Notes: a model not told the origin generated them from the letters alone. A stretch of 64,000 nucleotides of DNA from Maridesulfovibrio bastinii DSM 16055 (GCF_000429985.1 NZ_AUCX01000006.1:62001-126000), one strand, 5' to 3'. Positions 18,995-29,201 are shown, numbered from the stretch's first letter. Made by a program: numbers and translations.

Positions 18995-19028
18995 CGGCTC
19001 GATTTTCTATTAATCGGAGGACTTTTAC

Positions 19029-20933
19029 ATGGCTGAAACAACAGAAAAAATTGAGTTTAAAGCTGAAATTAGCCAGCTTCTGGACATCCTTGTACACTCA
19101 CTCTACACCAACCGTGAAATTTTTGTACGCGAACTTGTCTCAAACGCTTCCGATGCTCTGGACAAAATGCGTTTCGAAGTGACCAGAAACCCTGATCTTG
19201 CTGATGATACAGAGCCGGAAATCAAACTTTCAGTTGATGAAGAAGCAAAAACAATCACTATCTCAGATACCGGTATAGGTATGACCAGAGATGAAGTTGT
19301 TTCCAACCTTGGAACAATCGCCCATTCAGGTTCAGCTGAATTCGTTAAACTCGCAGCTGAGAAAAGCGAAAGTCTCGACAGCCTTATCGGTCGTTTCGGT
19401 GTAGGATTCTATTCTGTCTACATGGTTGCCGACAAAGTTAAAGTTACCACTAAATCCTATCAGGACGGGGCAAAAGCTCTTATCTGGGAATCCGATGGTA
19501 AAACCGGCTACGAAATCACCGAGACCGAAGTTGATTTTGCTCATGGAACTTCCATCGAAATTTTTGTCAACGAAGAGAATACCTCACGTTTCCTCAGTGA
19601 ATCCGCACTTAAAGATATCATCAAAAGACACTCAAACTTTGTTTCCTTCCCGATCGTTGTAGGTGATGAGAGAGTCAACACCGTAACAGCACTCTGGCGT
19701 GAACCTAAATTCCAGATCAAGCAGGAACAGTATGAAGAATTCTACAAATTCCTGACTTACGATTCTGATGCGCCTATTGACACTCTGCACTTCTCCGTAG
19801 ATGCACCGGTTCAGTTCAACAGTCTGCTGTTTATTCCTAAAAAAGATCTGGATATCTTCGGTATGGACCGCGAAAACTGGGGGCTTGACCTTTACGTCCG
19901 CCGTGTACTTATCGAACGCCAGAACAAAAATCTGCTTCCCCAGTATTTGAGCTTTGTCAAAGGTGTTGTTGATACTGAGGATCTGCCTCTCAACATCTCC
20001 CGTGAAACTCTTCAGGACAACCTGCTGATCGGCAAAATCAGTACTACCCTGACAAAGCAGGTCCTCGGCCAGCTTGAAAAAATGGCTAAAGATGACACTG
20101 AAAAGTATGCTGAATTCTGGGCTGCCCACTCAAAAATATTCAAAGCAGGTTACACCGACTTCCTGAATAAAGACCTCTGGTCCAAACTGCTGCGCTTTGA
20201 ATCTTCTGTTGAATCAGAAGAGACCAAAGGCCTTGTATCTTTTGAAGAATACATTGAACGGGCAAAAGATGACCAGAAAGAAATCTACTACGCTTATGTT
20301 GCCAGCCGCGAAGCAGCCAAGCTGAACCCGCATCTTGAAATATTCCGCCACAAAGGAATTGAAGTTCTTTATCTCTATGAGCCGATTGATGAATTTGTCA
20401 TGGAGACTCTCGGAGAATTTAACGAGTTCAAACTGGTAGCGGCTGAACATGCCAACACTGAAACTCTGGACAAATTCGAAACCATCGAAAAAGAAGATGA
20501 GCCGGAACCTCTTAATGAAGAGCAGACTCATGACATGGAAGAGCTGGTCAAAAAGATGAAGGAAATCCTTGGCGACAAGGTTGTGGAAGTAAAAATGTCC
20601 AACCGTCTCAGCGACAGCCCCTGCCGTCTTGTAAACCCTGACGGCGGTATGACTTCATCAATGGAAAAAATCATGCGTGCTATGAATAAAGACAATTCCA
20701 TTCCGCCGAAAACAATGGAGATAAACGGCAAGCATCCCCTTCTCCGTTCTCTGCTGAATGTCTTTGAAAAGAATCCTGATGATGATTTTATTGCCCTCTC
20801 AACCAGACAGCTGCATGAATCAGCTCTGCTGCTTGAAGGATACCTTGATGATCCTCACGCTCTTGTAGGCAGAATTCAGGATCTGCTCACCCGTGCAGGC
20901 GGCTGGTATTCCGAGCTGGAAAATAAAAATTAG
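19029..20933 (+). CDS. htpG: Chaperone HtpG (Hsp90)
   Basis: 634 residues, full length. A cytoplasmic ATP-driven chaperone. GHKL ATPase motifs are intact: ELVSNASDALDKMRF with the Mg-binding Asn, DTGIGMTRDE, and GRFGVGFYSVYMVAD as the lid. Middle and C-terminal dimerisation regions follow. GGAGG precedes the ATG. The gene has its own terminator; a palindrome lies between it and the MerR-like gene, but I see no sigma-32 or CIRCE signal. Confidence 0.98.
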   Translation: MAETTEKIEFKAEISQLLDILVHSLYTNREIFVRELVSNASDALDKMRFEVTRNPDLADDTEPEIKLSVDEEAKTITISDTGIGMTRDEVVSNLGTIAHSGSAEFVKLAAEKSESLDSLIGRFGVGFYSVYMVADKVKVTTKSYQDGAKALIWESDGKTGYEITETEVDFAHGTSIEIFVNEENTSRFLSESALKDIIKRHSNFVSFPIVVGDERVNTVTALWREPKFQIKQEQYEEFYKFLTYDSDAPIDTLHFSVDAPVQFNSLLFIPKKDLDIFGMDRENWGLDLYVRRVLIERQNKNLLPQYLSFVKGVVDTEDLPLNISRETLQDNLLIGKISTTLTKQVLGQLEKMAKDDTEKYAEFWAAHSKIFKAGYTDFLNKDLWSKLLRFESSVESEETKGLVSFEEYIERAKDDQKEIYYAYVASREAAKLNPHLEIFRHKGIEVLYLYEPIDEFVMETLGEFNEFKLVAAEHANTETLDKFETIEKEDEPEPLNEEQTHDMEELVKKMKEILGDKVVEVKMSNRLSDSPCRLVNPDGGMTSSMEKIMRAMNKDNSIPPKTMEINGKHPLLRSLLNVFEKNPDDDFIALSTRQLHESALLLEGYLDDPHALVGRIQDLLTRAGGWYSELENKN

Positions 20934-20961
20934 TCTACTATTTTAATATCTTGTTTTGGTT

Positions 20962-20992
20962 AAGGAGTGTCCCGAGGGGCACTCCTTTTTTT
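20962..20992 (+). terminator. Terminator of htpG
   Basis: AAGGAGTGTCCC/GGGGCACTCCTT stem with a tiny loop and a T run. Confidence 0.92.
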
Positions 20993-21168
20993 ATGTTCTG
21001 CAACTATAATAGTTTTAGAAAAACTGTGTATTGTGAAATGATCCAGCTGTACAGATTTAAATCGAGTTATAAATAACAGCCTTACTTAACTTTTAAAGTG
21101 CCATACTTATAAAATCTGTTATAATATGTTTCAAAGTAAAGTTTAAGAATGATATAGAGAAATAAAGT

Positions 21169-21540
21169 ATGGCATTAAATTTTTCCGATTTTAACAGTGA
21201 GCACCTCGATTTTGATGCAGCTTTGACCCGTTTTCTGAATGACGATGAAATTCTATGGGACGCAATTGAAATTTTTCTTGTGGATGCACCGGAAAGATTG
21301 CAGAAGATGAGACAACTGCTATCTGAAAAAAATCTGGACAGCCTTGCAAAGGAAACCCACAAGCTGAAAAGCGAGTCCGGAACAGTAGGAGCCGTTATAG
21401 CCCAACGCCTATGTTCTGAGCTTGAAGATTGCGCTCTTAAGAACAATTCTGAATCTTCCGAAAAGCTCTTAGGGCAGATTTCAGAAGAAATAACCTTAGT
21501 AATAGGCACGTTTTCCCGGATAAAAGAGACCGACTTTTAG
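21169..21540 (+). CDS. Hpt-domain histidine phosphotransfer protein
   Basis: 123 residues, helical, with the phosphoacceptor histidine in ETHKLKSESGTVGA (about residue 64). It would relay phosphate between receivers. A stand-alone receiver gene starts 59 bases downstream on the same strand, so the two probably form a relay pair fed by a kinase encoded elsewhere. A second small Hpt gene lies at 9480-9788; the two are not close in sequence. A TATAAT box at 21120-21125 without a clear -35 may be the promoter. Confidence 0.85.
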   Translation: MALNFSDFNSEHLDFDAALTRFLNDDEILWDAIEIFLVDAPERLQKMRQLLSEKNLDSLAKETHKLKSESGTVGAVIAQRLCSELEDCALKNNSESSEKLLGQISEEITLVIGTFSRIKETDF

Positions 21541-21599
21541 TATTTTTATTCTCGGACTAATTATAACCGAAGCAACATTCTACTTACATGGTTTCAAGT

Positions 21600-21980
21600 A
21601 TGACAAAACTGCTTCTTATAGACGACGATCAAAAAATTCTGGACCTGCTGCAACTCTACCTTGCACAGGACAACTTCACATTTCTTCTCGCCAATGATGG
21701 AAATGAAGGGATGGAACTCTTTCTGGAAAATTCTGTAGATCTGGTCATAATGGATATATTTATGCCCAACATGGATGGCATCCAGACCATTATTGAAATG
21801 AAAAACAAGAAAAACTGTTGTCCTATCCTGATTATTTCAGGTGGAGGGGAACTCACCGGGCTTGAATTCCTGCGGCAGGCAAAAGCTCTGGGAGCTGACG
21901 AGGCCATGGTTAAGCCATTCAGCAAAGACGAGCTTAGAAAAACAGTTCAATCTCTGCTGACAGGTCATGGCAGGTCATAG
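21600..21980 (+). CDS. Single-domain response regulator (receiver)
   Basis: 126 residues, a bare CheY-like receiver: acidic pocket LIDDDQ, phosphoacceptor Asp in VIMDIFMPNMDG (about residue 54), switch residue Ser in LIISGGG and Lys in MVKPFSK. There is no output domain, so it likely acts by protein contact or as a phosphate shuttle with the Hpt protein encoded just upstream. An ATG four codons earlier (21588) is an alternative start; neither has a clear ribosome binding site. Confidence 0.88.
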   Translation: MTKLLLIDDDQKILDLLQLYLAQDNFTFLLANDGNEGMELFLENSVDLVIMDIFMPNMDGIQTIIEMKNKKNCCPILIISGGGELTGLEFLRQAKALGADEAMVKPFSKDELRKTVQSLLTGHGRS

Positions 21981-21986
21981 ATCAGC

Positions 21987-22610
21987 TTATTCTCTAACTG
22001 AAGCCAGACCTATCCCGAATGAAATAAAAACCGTTCCCATAATTTTATTCATGTATCTTCCAACAAAACTGTTGCTGAAAGCATTTTTTACTCTCGAACC
22101 GAAGAACGCATAAATCATCATACATGAGAATGCGATCAGAACCAGAATACCGAGCAGCGCAGCCCATGAGCTGAGTTGAGTTCCAGACTCACTTATAAAC
22201 TGCGGGAACAGAGCGGTAAAAAATATGATTGCCTTAGGGTTGCCCGCCGCTACGCAAAATCCCTGCCTGAACAGGCTGATAAAGCTCTTGTTATTATGAT
22301 CGTGTTCCAGTTTCTTTTCCTGCTTATTTTTGCTGAACATCATGTTCAGTCCCAGCCAGACAAGATATGCGGCACCGGCATACTTCACTACGGAAAAAGC
22401 TGTTTCCGATGCTGCAAGCAAGGCACCAAGACCTGCCATGGAAATGACCGCCTGTAAAAATGAAGCTGTTGCATTGCCCAGTGCTGTAGCGATTGTTCTT
22501 CTGGCTCCGTAACGAATACCGTGCGTAAGAGCCAGCACCATGCTAGGGCCGGGAATGATGGAAGCCAGAAAAACTGTCAGTGAATAAATAAGTAAAAACT
22601 GTAAGGACAT
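21987..22610 (-). CDS. LysE/RhtB-family amino acid exporter
   Basis: 207 residues with about six membrane helices. The N-terminal FLASIIPGPSMVLALTHG and the middle GNPKAIIFFTALFPQF are the LysE/RhtB signatures; the latter is part of the transport motif. Family members export amino acids such as threonine, homoserine or leucine across the inner membrane. The start at 22610 (MSLQF) has a GAAGG upstream at loose spacing; an ATG at 22628 has none. The gene stands alone, convergent with the receiver gene. Confidence 0.88.
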   Translation of the reverse strand: MSLQFLLIYSLTVFLASIIPGPSMVLALTHGIRYGARRTIATALGNATASFLQAVISMAGLGALLAASETAFSVVKYAGAAYLVWLGLNMMFSKNKQEKKLEHDHNNKSFISLFRQGFCVAAGNPKAIIFFTALFPQFISESGTQLSSWAALLGILVLIAFSCMMIYAFFGSRVKNAFSNSFVGRYMNKIMGTVFISFGIGLASVRE

Positions 22611-22691
22611 AACAAACGGGACCTTCATTAAAAAGACAAGACGGCGAACCTGCTGTCTTTAATCAATATTTGTGCGGCATAAAATCAATCA

Positions 22692-22719
22692 GAAAAGCGG
22701 TGCCTTAAAAGACACCGCT
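22692..22719 (-). terminator. Terminator of purE
   Basis: AGCGGTG/CACCGCT stem, 10-base loop, followed on the minus strand by TTTTCTGAT. It ends the amt to purE run. Confidence 0.8.
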
Positions 22720-22758
22720 CTTTATCAGATTTATTAAGCTGAAATGCAAGAGACTGAA

Positions 22759-23259
22759 TCAGTTCTCAGCTTCAATTTCAGCTGCGGCTTCTTCGACTTT
22801 GGCAACAAATTCCTGACGGGCCGCTTTGATTTTTTCTGTAAGGCTTTCATCATGCAAAGCCAGAATCTGTGCAGCCATCCATGCAGCGTTTCTTGCTCCG
22901 ACTTTATCAAGAGCAAGAGTTCCAACCGGGAAGCCCGGAGGCATCTGGACAGTTGCCAGCATTGCATCCATCCCACCTAAAGGAGACCCGCAGATGGGAA
23001 CACCAAGAACAGGTTTTATAGTCTTAGCGGCTACAGCTCCGGCAAGGTGGGCGGCAAGCCCGGCAGCACAGATAAAAACTTCGCAGCCTTTTTCTTCCAG
23101 TTCACCGACAAGCCTGGCAGTACGCTCAGGAGTCCGGTGAGCCGATGAAACAGTAAAATGATAAGGGATTTCCAATTTCTTAAGAATATCAATGCAGGGC
23201 TGCATTTTATCCTTATCTGAAATTGAACCCATAAATACAGCTACCTTGGGACAACTCAT
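22759..23259 (-). CDS. purE: 5-(carboxyamino)imidazole ribonucleotide mutase
   Basis: 166 residues of PurE, which makes carboxyaminoimidazole ribonucleotide in purine synthesis. Family blocks: VFMGSISDKD at the substrate loop, VSSAHRTPERT, AAGLAAHLAGAVAAKT with the catalytic His, and TVQMPPGFPVGTLALD. The start ATG overlaps the purD stop by four bases (ATGA), so the two are translationally coupled. No purK is nearby, so whether it uses N5-CAIR or AIR plus CO2 is left open. The last 20 residues are an Ala/Glu-rich extension. Confidence 0.95.
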   Translation of the reverse strand: MSCPKVAVFMGSISDKDKMQPCIDILKKLEIPYHFTVSSAHRTPERTARLVGELEEKGCEVFICAAGLAAHLAGAVAAKTIKPVLGVPICGSPLGGMDAMLATVQMPPGFPVGTLALDKVGARNAAWMAAQILALHDESLTEKIKAARQEFVAKVEEAAAEIEAEN

Positions 23260-24527
23260 TTTTTCAAACCCTTGTCGCCGATATCACGGCGGAAATAAGA
23301 TTTCTCAAAACCGATCCTTTCCACAGCCCGATATGCACGAGCCTTGGCATCAGCAAGGTCGGTACCCAGAGCGGTAACTCCAAGAACCCTGCCTCCGCTG
23401 GAAAGAGTCTTCTCATCTTTATATTCGGTTCCGGCCTGAAAGACCTTAACCTTGTCATCCTCTTCGGCTTTATCGAATCCGGTAAGTTCCATACCTTTGG
23501 GATAGCTTCCCGGATAACCTTCTGCGCTCATAACAACGCAGATAGCTGTTTCCGGAGTTACCTTGACTTCTACCTCGTCAAGACGGCCTTCAATGCAGGC
23601 CATCATTATGCTGGCAAGATCACAGTCAAGACGCATCAGCAGCGGCTGGCATTCCGGATCTCCGAAGCGGACGTTATATTCCAGAACAAAGGGTCCGTTC
23701 TCAGTATACATCAACCCTGCGTAAAGGATACCGACAAACGGCTCCCCTTTTGCAGCAAGATGTTTCAATATCGGTTTGATACATATATCGGCAGTTTCTT
23801 CATATTTATCTGCCGGAAGAATCGGTGCGGGGCTGTAGGCTCCCATACCGCCGGTATTCGGGCCTGTATCCCCTTCACCAACAGCTTTATGATCCTGAGC
23901 TGAAGGCAGGAGGGCATAATCTTCTCCAGAGCAGAAAGCCAGAAAAGAGGCTTCTTCACCTTTAAGAGCTTCTTCAACAACAACGCGCTCTCCGGCTGAG
24001 CCAAAATCGCGTTTAACCATCATTGACTCAAGAGCCTCTAGGGCTTCTTCAGTTGTGGTGGCTACAACTACACCTTTTCCGGCAGCCAGACCGTCAGCCT
24101 TGATAACGATAGGAGCACCCTTCTTTTCCACAAAAGCACAGGCCCGCTCATACTCGTCAAAAACCTGAAACGGTGCGGTAGGAACACCGGAATCATGCAT
24201 AACCATTTTACTAAAAGCCTTGCTGCCTTCAAGATTGGCTGCAAAAGCATTGGGACCGAAACATGGGATTCCTTCTTTAACAAGGGCATTCTGCAACCCG
24301 AGCACCAGAGGGACTTCCGGTCCTGCAACAACCAGATCTATTTTATTTTCTTTGGCAAAACTGACAATGCCGGGGAGATCGTTGTCCTTGACCGGGATAT
24401 TGGTTCCCTCAAGACGGGTTCCGCCATTACCGGGCGCAATAAAAATTTCGCTGACTTTGGGACTTTGACGAAGCTTCCACGCAAGGGCATGCTCTCTGCC
24501 ACCAGAACCGACTACAAGTACTTTCAT
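23256..24527 (-). CDS. purD: Phosphoribosylamine-glycine ligase (GAR synthetase)
   Basis: 423 residues, full length. Joins phosphoribosylamine and glycine with ATP in the second step of purine synthesis. N-terminal VGSGGREHALAWKL, ATP-grasp segments KADGLAAGKGV and EEALKGEEASFLAF, and FVLEYNVRFGDPECQ carrying the metal ligands are all present. CGGAGAG precedes the ATG. It lies 65 bases after the chemoreceptor gene, probably in the same transcript, and overlaps purE. Confidence 0.97.
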   Translation of the reverse strand: MKVLVVGSGGREHALAWKLRQSPKVSEIFIAPGNGGTRLEGTNIPVKDNDLPGIVSFAKENKIDLVVAGPEVPLVLGLQNALVKEGIPCFGPNAFAANLEGSKAFSKMVMHDSGVPTAPFQVFDEYERACAFVEKKGAPIVIKADGLAAGKGVVVATTTEEALEALESMMVKRDFGSAGERVVVEEALKGEEASFLAFCSGEDYALLPSAQDHKAVGEGDTGPNTGGMGAYSPAPILPADKYEETADICIKPILKHLAAKGEPFVGILYAGLMYTENGPFVLEYNVRFGDPECQPLLMRLDCDLASIMMACIEGRLDEVEVKVTPETAICVVMSAEGYPGSYPKGMELTGFDKAEEDDKVKVFQAGTEYKDEKTLSSGGRVLGVTALGTDLADAKARAYRAVERIGFEKSYFRRDIGDKGLKK

Positions 24528-24592
24528 GTTGTTACTCTCCGTTTGTGAACTACCGCTGACTTAGATAAATATCATTATTTTGGCAAGACAGA

Positions 24593-26272
24593 TCAATTTG
24601 AGGATATGCGCACATCAGCAGCTATAACCCCCATGATATTCCCCTTGGAATCACGGAACGGGCTGGAAACAGTGATACAATTTTTCCCCGAAGCTGAAGA
24701 CTCATAGACATCTGAAATAAATAACGTCTGATTTTCAACAGCCTCTTTAAACCAGTCTCTGTCAGACCATTTTTGACCGTAAGCACTTTTATCCTCGGCA
24801 TAATGGTCAACCGCTCCACTGATATTGCTGACGCTTTGAACCCCGTGCTTATCGGTAATATAAAGGAGTTCAAGGAAATCATTTTCACGAACAGCCTGGC
24901 GCATGGCTTTTTCCTGTCTGCTTCTTTCGAGCGAAAGAACATCCTCGGAACGGGAAAGAAAGTTAATAACTTCCTGCGCTGTACCTTCACCGACAAGTCT
25001 GAATACCCCTATCATGGTTTCAAGCTGTTCCACCCGTTTACCGAGATTTTCCAGCGCACCGGATGCTCCGCGCATTGCTCCGCCTGTGGACTCTGAAATA
25101 TCATGAACTCTGGAAACAGCATCACTGACTTCCCTGCTGGCTTGAAACTGCTGCTCCGCCTGAGAAGCAATAAAGCTGATACGCTCAGCACTCTTGCCTG
25201 CAAATTCAACAATTGAAGCCAGAGCTTTTCCTGATTCAGAGGATAGATCCGCCGCATCTTCAGCAAGGCCGGATATCTTTCCGACTCCGTCCATGGTGTT
25301 ACGGACCTCTGCCTGTATGGATTCAATGGCCACACCGACATCTTTTGTAGCTTCCATGGTTTTTTCGGCAAGCTTGCGGACTTCGTCAGCAACAACAGCA
25401 AAACCTTTACCGGCTTCACCAGCTCTCGCAGCTTCTATCGCAGCATTCAGGGCCAATAAATTGGTCTGATCTGCAATATCAGAAATTACGCCGATAATGC
25501 TGCCAATGCTTTCAGCATGAGAACCAAGACCGTCTACAAGACCGTTAAGCTTTTCCGAAGAACCTGACACCAGTTTAATCGCTGCAATAGTTTTTTCAAC
25601 AACATCTTCACCATTTTCAGCTTCACGGACAGCAGCCTTGGCATCCTCAGCACTTTCTTCAGCATTTCTTGCAGACTCACCGATTGAAGCATTCATCTGT
25701 TCAATCGATGTCACTACGGAACCTAAATAATCAAGCTGACTTTCAGCTCCTTTGCTGGCCTCACCGGAAAATTCACCAAGCTCGGAACTTTCGCTTTTGA
25801 TACCATGAGCGGCAGAATCGAGAGTATTGGCCGCAGAAAGAAATCCTGCGCACCTTGCCGCTTCGGATTTCTCACGTACAACTTCAACCATTTTAAAACA
25901 TTTATCCGCACGCTCTTTTTCCGTGGCAAGAGCTGATTCAATTTTGTTTTTCTGCTGCACAATCTCATTAATAAATGAATCAAGTGATTCCATTTCAGGA
26001 ATAGCGGTGCATAAATATTCAGGAAGTTCTGAACTCTTTCCGGCTGTATGATTCCGCGCCCACTCCGCAAGGGAAAAGTTAGCATTTCTGACAACAGCTG
26101 AGGCATAAAATGCGGTAAAAGCTGTAGTCAGAAACATTACTCCACATAGAATTACGGACCAGATCAGTCCGTCAGATCCATTTGATAGCGAGGGGGAAAA
26201 AATAAGGGCGAGGCAACAAAGCAAAACAACGGTTAAATTTGCAAACAGGAGGGCAGTAATCCTACGGGGCAT
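24593..26272 (-). CDS. Methyl-accepting chemotaxis protein with C-terminal Cache-like domain
   Basis: 559 residues. Two membrane helices at about 7-28 and 38-60 leave only a short periplasmic loop. A long cytoplasmic signalling coiled coil follows, with the conserved hairpin tip ([19 protein letters not shown], about 272-290; [16 protein letters not shown] next). After the coiled coil, the last 130 residues look like a Cache/PDC sensor ([41 protein letters not shown]). Sensing would therefore be cytoplasmic and at the C-terminus, opposite to the classic layout. It sits 38 bases after glnD and 65 before purD, inside the nitrogen-control run. CGGAG precedes the ATG. Confidence 0.9.
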   Translation of the reverse strand: MPRRITALLFANLTVVLLCCLALIFSPSLSNGSDGLIWSVILCGVMFLTTAFTAFYASAVVRNANFSLAEWARNHTAGKSSELPEYLCTAIPEMESLDSFINEIVQQKNKIESALATEKERADKCFKMVEVVREKSEAARCAGFLSAANTLDSAAHGIKSESSELGEFSGEASKGAESQLDYLGSVVTSIEQMNASIGESARNAEESAEDAKAAVREAENGEDVVEKTIAAIKLVSGSSEKLNGLVDGLGSHAESIGSIIGVISDIADQTNLLALNAAIEAARAGEAGKGFAVVADEVRKLAEKTMEATKDVGVAIESIQAEVRNTMDGVGKISGLAEDAADLSSESGKALASIVEFAGKSAERISFIASQAEQQFQASREVSDAVSRVHDISESTGGAMRGASGALENLGKRVEQLETMIGVFRLVGEGTAQEVINFLSRSEDVLSLERSRQEKAMRQAVRENDFLELLYITDKHGVQSVSNISGAVDHYAEDKSAYGQKWSDRDWFKEAVENQTLFISDVYESSASGKNCITVSSPFRDSKGNIMGVIAADVRISSN

Positions 26273-26283
26273 CTTTTACTCCG

Positions 26284-26300
26284 AAGTCGGCATGCGACTT
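26284..26300 (-). repeat. Small intercistronic hairpin between glnD and the chemoreceptor gene
   Basis: AAGTCG, 5-base loop, CGACTT, directly before the chemoreceptor ribosome binding site. May tune its translation or mRNA stability. Confidence 0.4.
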
Positions 26301-26310
26301 ACTGTTGGTG

Positions 26311-28824
26311 TCAATTCCGGGGGCAGGATGCGAACTTAAGAGCCTGAACCAATTCTTCCAGATGGTCATTATCGACTATTTTTCGTCCGTCTACTCCGCA
26401 TAAATGAAAAGCATCAAAAACTTTTACTCCGGAAGTACAAATTCTTGCCATTTTAATTTCGGCGTTCATACGGGAGAACACCTGACTTATATCATAAAGC
26501 AGACCGGTTCTGTCGCCAGTCTGAACTTCAACAATAGTGGAATTTTCGCTGGAGTCATTATCCAATGAGATCACCACGGGGATTCCTGCCCCGCATGAGC
26601 CTTCCAAAGGAGAACTCCTTTTTTTATGCAGCCGGTAATCCAGAGCCAGCCGCCCGGTCATTGCATATAAAATGGACCGCTGCGCTCTTTCCAGAACATC
26701 TTCGGGCAGGACATCATCACCGGATCTGCGCAGAGTAAAAACATTCAGGGAGGTCTGATCAGACCAGTTGAAAACCTCAGCGGAAAGAACATCCAGCCCG
26801 TGCAGGGAAAAAACTCCGGCCTGTGTGGAAAACAACATAGGCTGATCCATCGCCGCGACAACGACCTGAACCATATCCCTTACACGCGAGCACTCCCTTA
26901 TTAAATTAACTCCGATCCCGCCCCGCCCGGCAGGTTTGCGAACCATGTCTTTTGCCAGAATATCCTGAAATTCTTTAACAACGTGCAGATGCTTTACTAT
27001 AGCTTCAGCATCAAAGGAGAGTAAATACCTTTCAGGCATGGAATCTAGAGACTTTTCAAGAAAAGCTTTACCGACAGTTCCGGCACCCAGCTCGCGGATT
27101 CGGGACCTGCGTTTCAAAATAAGATCTTCACCGCTTCCAATACTTCTGCCTTCAAAACTGCTGTAAAGCTTTGAATACAATTCCCGCAGCAACCCTCCGC
27201 TCCAGCTGTTCCAGACCCGTGGTCCGGTTGCCATGGAGTCTGCCACAGTAAGCACAAATAACATTTTCAGCCGTCTCAGACTTCCAACTTTGCGGACAAG
27301 TTCAGCAACGGAAAAAGCATCACTCAAATCTATACGCCTTGCAGCATGAACCAGCAACAAGTGTTCTCTTATAAGGAATATCACATCAGCAGAGTCTTCA
27401 CCTTTGATTCCAGCCTGCTCCATGATAGCTGCAGCTATTTCCGCTCCGCGTGAACTGTGGTCTGAACTGCCTTTGGCAATATCGTGAAGTAAAGCTGCAA
27501 GAACCAGAATATCAATATCGCCACCGGTAAGCCCGTCTGCACCGGAAAATTCATCATCTGATATTTTAATCGCATTACGGACGGCAAAAAGGGCGTGGCG
27601 CCCCGGTGTATGCTGATGGTAGCCGTCAAAAGGAACAAGCCGGGAAGCTTTTGAAAAATCTGGCAGAATTACGGAAAGCAAGCCGGAATCAAGCATCTCA
27701 AGTGAAGTTTTCCAACCGTATGGAGCACGCAGAATTTCTATCAGGGCAGGTATTGTTTTTTTCAGGTCACATTCTGAGGAGGGATCAATTGATGAAACAA
27801 GACGTCTGGCCCGTCTGCTTAGCGGAAGTCCGCTTTCTGATTTTAATCTGAATAATGAAACCGCACCGTTAATTCCATCTTGACCATTCCAGTCTATAGT
27901 TCTGCAAGAAGAACAGAAACCTTCCCGGTACAAAGCATCTCCCATGCTCCGTATTCCGATCATGGAATTATGAATCTCCGCCAGCAGTTTTTCTCCCCGC
28001 CGGGCAGGATTGTAATCCCGGATTCCGCAAAGGGCTGCTACATCCGGCAGCATTTCCAGTATCAGCCTGTCTTTTTTTCTACCGGCAACAAGATGCAGAG
28101 CCGAGCGGGCTTCATCCAGACATTTATGATATTCTGCCAGCTTTTTGAAATCTTCATCACCAAGTGGTCCCCAGCTCTTGAGAACACGATGCGTCCAGAA
28201 AATAAAATCAAGATCACGCAATCCGCCCCAGCCCTCTTTAAGATCAGGTTCGAGCACCACACAATCCATGTCGGAACCTTTGCGGATTCTGTCCTCCCAC
28301 AAGGTTTCAACAAGATCATTTCCTGATGAGGGTAAAACTACGGAAGCGAGTTCATCTTGAAGCTTTTGCGCCGGGCCGGGGTCTCCTGCCAAAAAGCGTA
28401 TATCAAGCAAAGAAGTAAAAACCTTGAAATCTGAAGCAGCAAGTTTGATGTTCTCTTTGACACTTCTAACTCCATGCCCGACATCAAACTTTAAATCCCA
28501 GAGGGGATACAAAAGAAAAGAGACCAGATCCTCAAGATTGCACTCCGGTTTTCTGCCGGTGACAATAAGGACATCAATATCGGAAAAAGGAGCTAGACGG
28601 CCTCTTCCGTAACCGCCTACGGCTGTAATACTGAGATCACCGCTGGCAGTGAAAAGTCCTTCCTTTTCAGCTTCAAGAATTCTGGTTTTGAAGTAACCGT
28701 CCATAAGCCGTGCCATATTCAGGCTTAAATCTTCGGCAACCCGCCTTGAACATGAGGCCAGAAGGAGATCCCTTCCGGCCTCAAGAGCGCCCACGGCTGA
28801 GGACAGCTCCTCTTCAAAATTCAT
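26311..28824 (-). CDS. glnD: PII uridylyltransferase/uridylyl-removing enzyme
   Basis: 837 residues, slightly short for GlnD. It adds UMP to PII when glutamine is low and removes it when glutamine is high. Domains in order: nucleotidyltransferase (AVGGYGRGRLAPFSDIDVL, about 68-86), helical region, HD hydrolase (LAALLHDIAKGSSDHSSRG, about 440-460), and two ACT glutamine-sensing domains, the last with VEVQTGDRTGLLYDISQVF. The ATG overlaps the glnB stop by one base (TGATG), so translation is coupled to its substrate gene. Confidence 0.96.
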   Translation of the reverse strand: MNFEEELSSAVGALEAGRDLLLASCSRRVAEDLSLNMARLMDGYFKTRILEAEKEGLFTASGDLSITAVGGYGRGRLAPFSDIDVLIVTGRKPECNLEDLVSFLLYPLWDLKFDVGHGVRSVKENIKLAASDFKVFTSLLDIRFLAGDPGPAQKLQDELASVVLPSSGNDLVETLWEDRIRKGSDMDCVVLEPDLKEGWGGLRDLDFIFWTHRVLKSWGPLGDEDFKKLAEYHKCLDEARSALHLVAGRKKDRLILEMLPDVAALCGIRDYNPARRGEKLLAEIHNSMIGIRSMGDALYREGFCSSCRTIDWNGQDGINGAVSLFRLKSESGLPLSRRARRLVSSIDPSSECDLKKTIPALIEILRAPYGWKTSLEMLDSGLLSVILPDFSKASRLVPFDGYHQHTPGRHALFAVRNAIKISDDEFSGADGLTGGDIDILVLAALLHDIAKGSSDHSSRGAEIAAAIMEQAGIKGEDSADVIFLIREHLLLVHAARRIDLSDAFSVAELVRKVGSLRRLKMLFVLTVADSMATGPRVWNSWSGGLLRELYSKLYSSFEGRSIGSGEDLILKRRSRIRELGAGTVGKAFLEKSLDSMPERYLLSFDAEAIVKHLHVVKEFQDILAKDMVRKPAGRGGIGVNLIRECSRVRDMVQVVVAAMDQPMLFSTQAGVFSLHGLDVLSAEVFNWSDQTSLNVFTLRRSGDDVLPEDVLERAQRSILYAMTGRLALDYRLHKKRSSPLEGSCGAGIPVVISLDNDSSENSTIVEVQTGDRTGLLYDISQVFSRMNAEIKMARICTSGVKVFDAFHLCGVDGRKIVDNDHLEELVQALKFASCPRN

Positions 28825-29162
28825 CAGATGGCGTCCCTTCCGGTTTCGCCGGTTCTGATTCTCACGGTTTCTTCAACCGGAGTTACAAAAATCTTTCCGT
28901 CTCCGACTTTTCCAGTCAGAGCAGAATTACGGACTGCATCAATAACTTCCGGCACCAGTTCAGCTTCGACAACAATCTCAATCTTTATTTTGGTGATGAA
29001 GTCAACACGATATTCAGCTCCGCGATATATTTCCTTATGGCCGCCCTGACGTCCGAACCCTTTGACCTCGGTGATAGTCATTCCCTTCACACCAAGTGCT
29101 TTCACAGCTTCCTTAACGTCTTCAACCTTGAACGGTCTGACAATTATCTCTATTTTTTTCAT
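28824..29162 (-). CDS. glnB: Nitrogen regulatory protein PII
   Basis: 112 residues, the standard PII length. A trimeric sensor of ATP/ADP, 2-oxoglutarate and, through GlnD, glutamine. The T-loop contains EIYRGAEYRVDF with Tyr-51 as uridylylation site, and the B-loop TGKVGDGKIFV is intact. Located between amt and glnD, which suits both control of the ammonium channel and modification by GlnD. AGGAGAG precedes the ATG. It could equally be called glnK because of the amt neighbour. Confidence 0.96.
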   Translation of the reverse strand: MKKIEIIVRPFKVEDVKEAVKALGVKGMTITEVKGFGRQGGHKEIYRGAEYRVDFITKIKIEIVVEAELVPEVIDAVRNSALTGKVGDGKIFVTPVEETVRIRTGETGRDAI

Positions 29163-29201
29163 GCACTACTCTCCTGATCCTGTTTACCTGTTCAACAGCA
29201 T

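Noticed and set aside
18902-19028. CIRCE or sigma-32 control of htpG
   Set aside because: No TTAGCACTC-type repeat and no convincing heat-shock promoter boxes.
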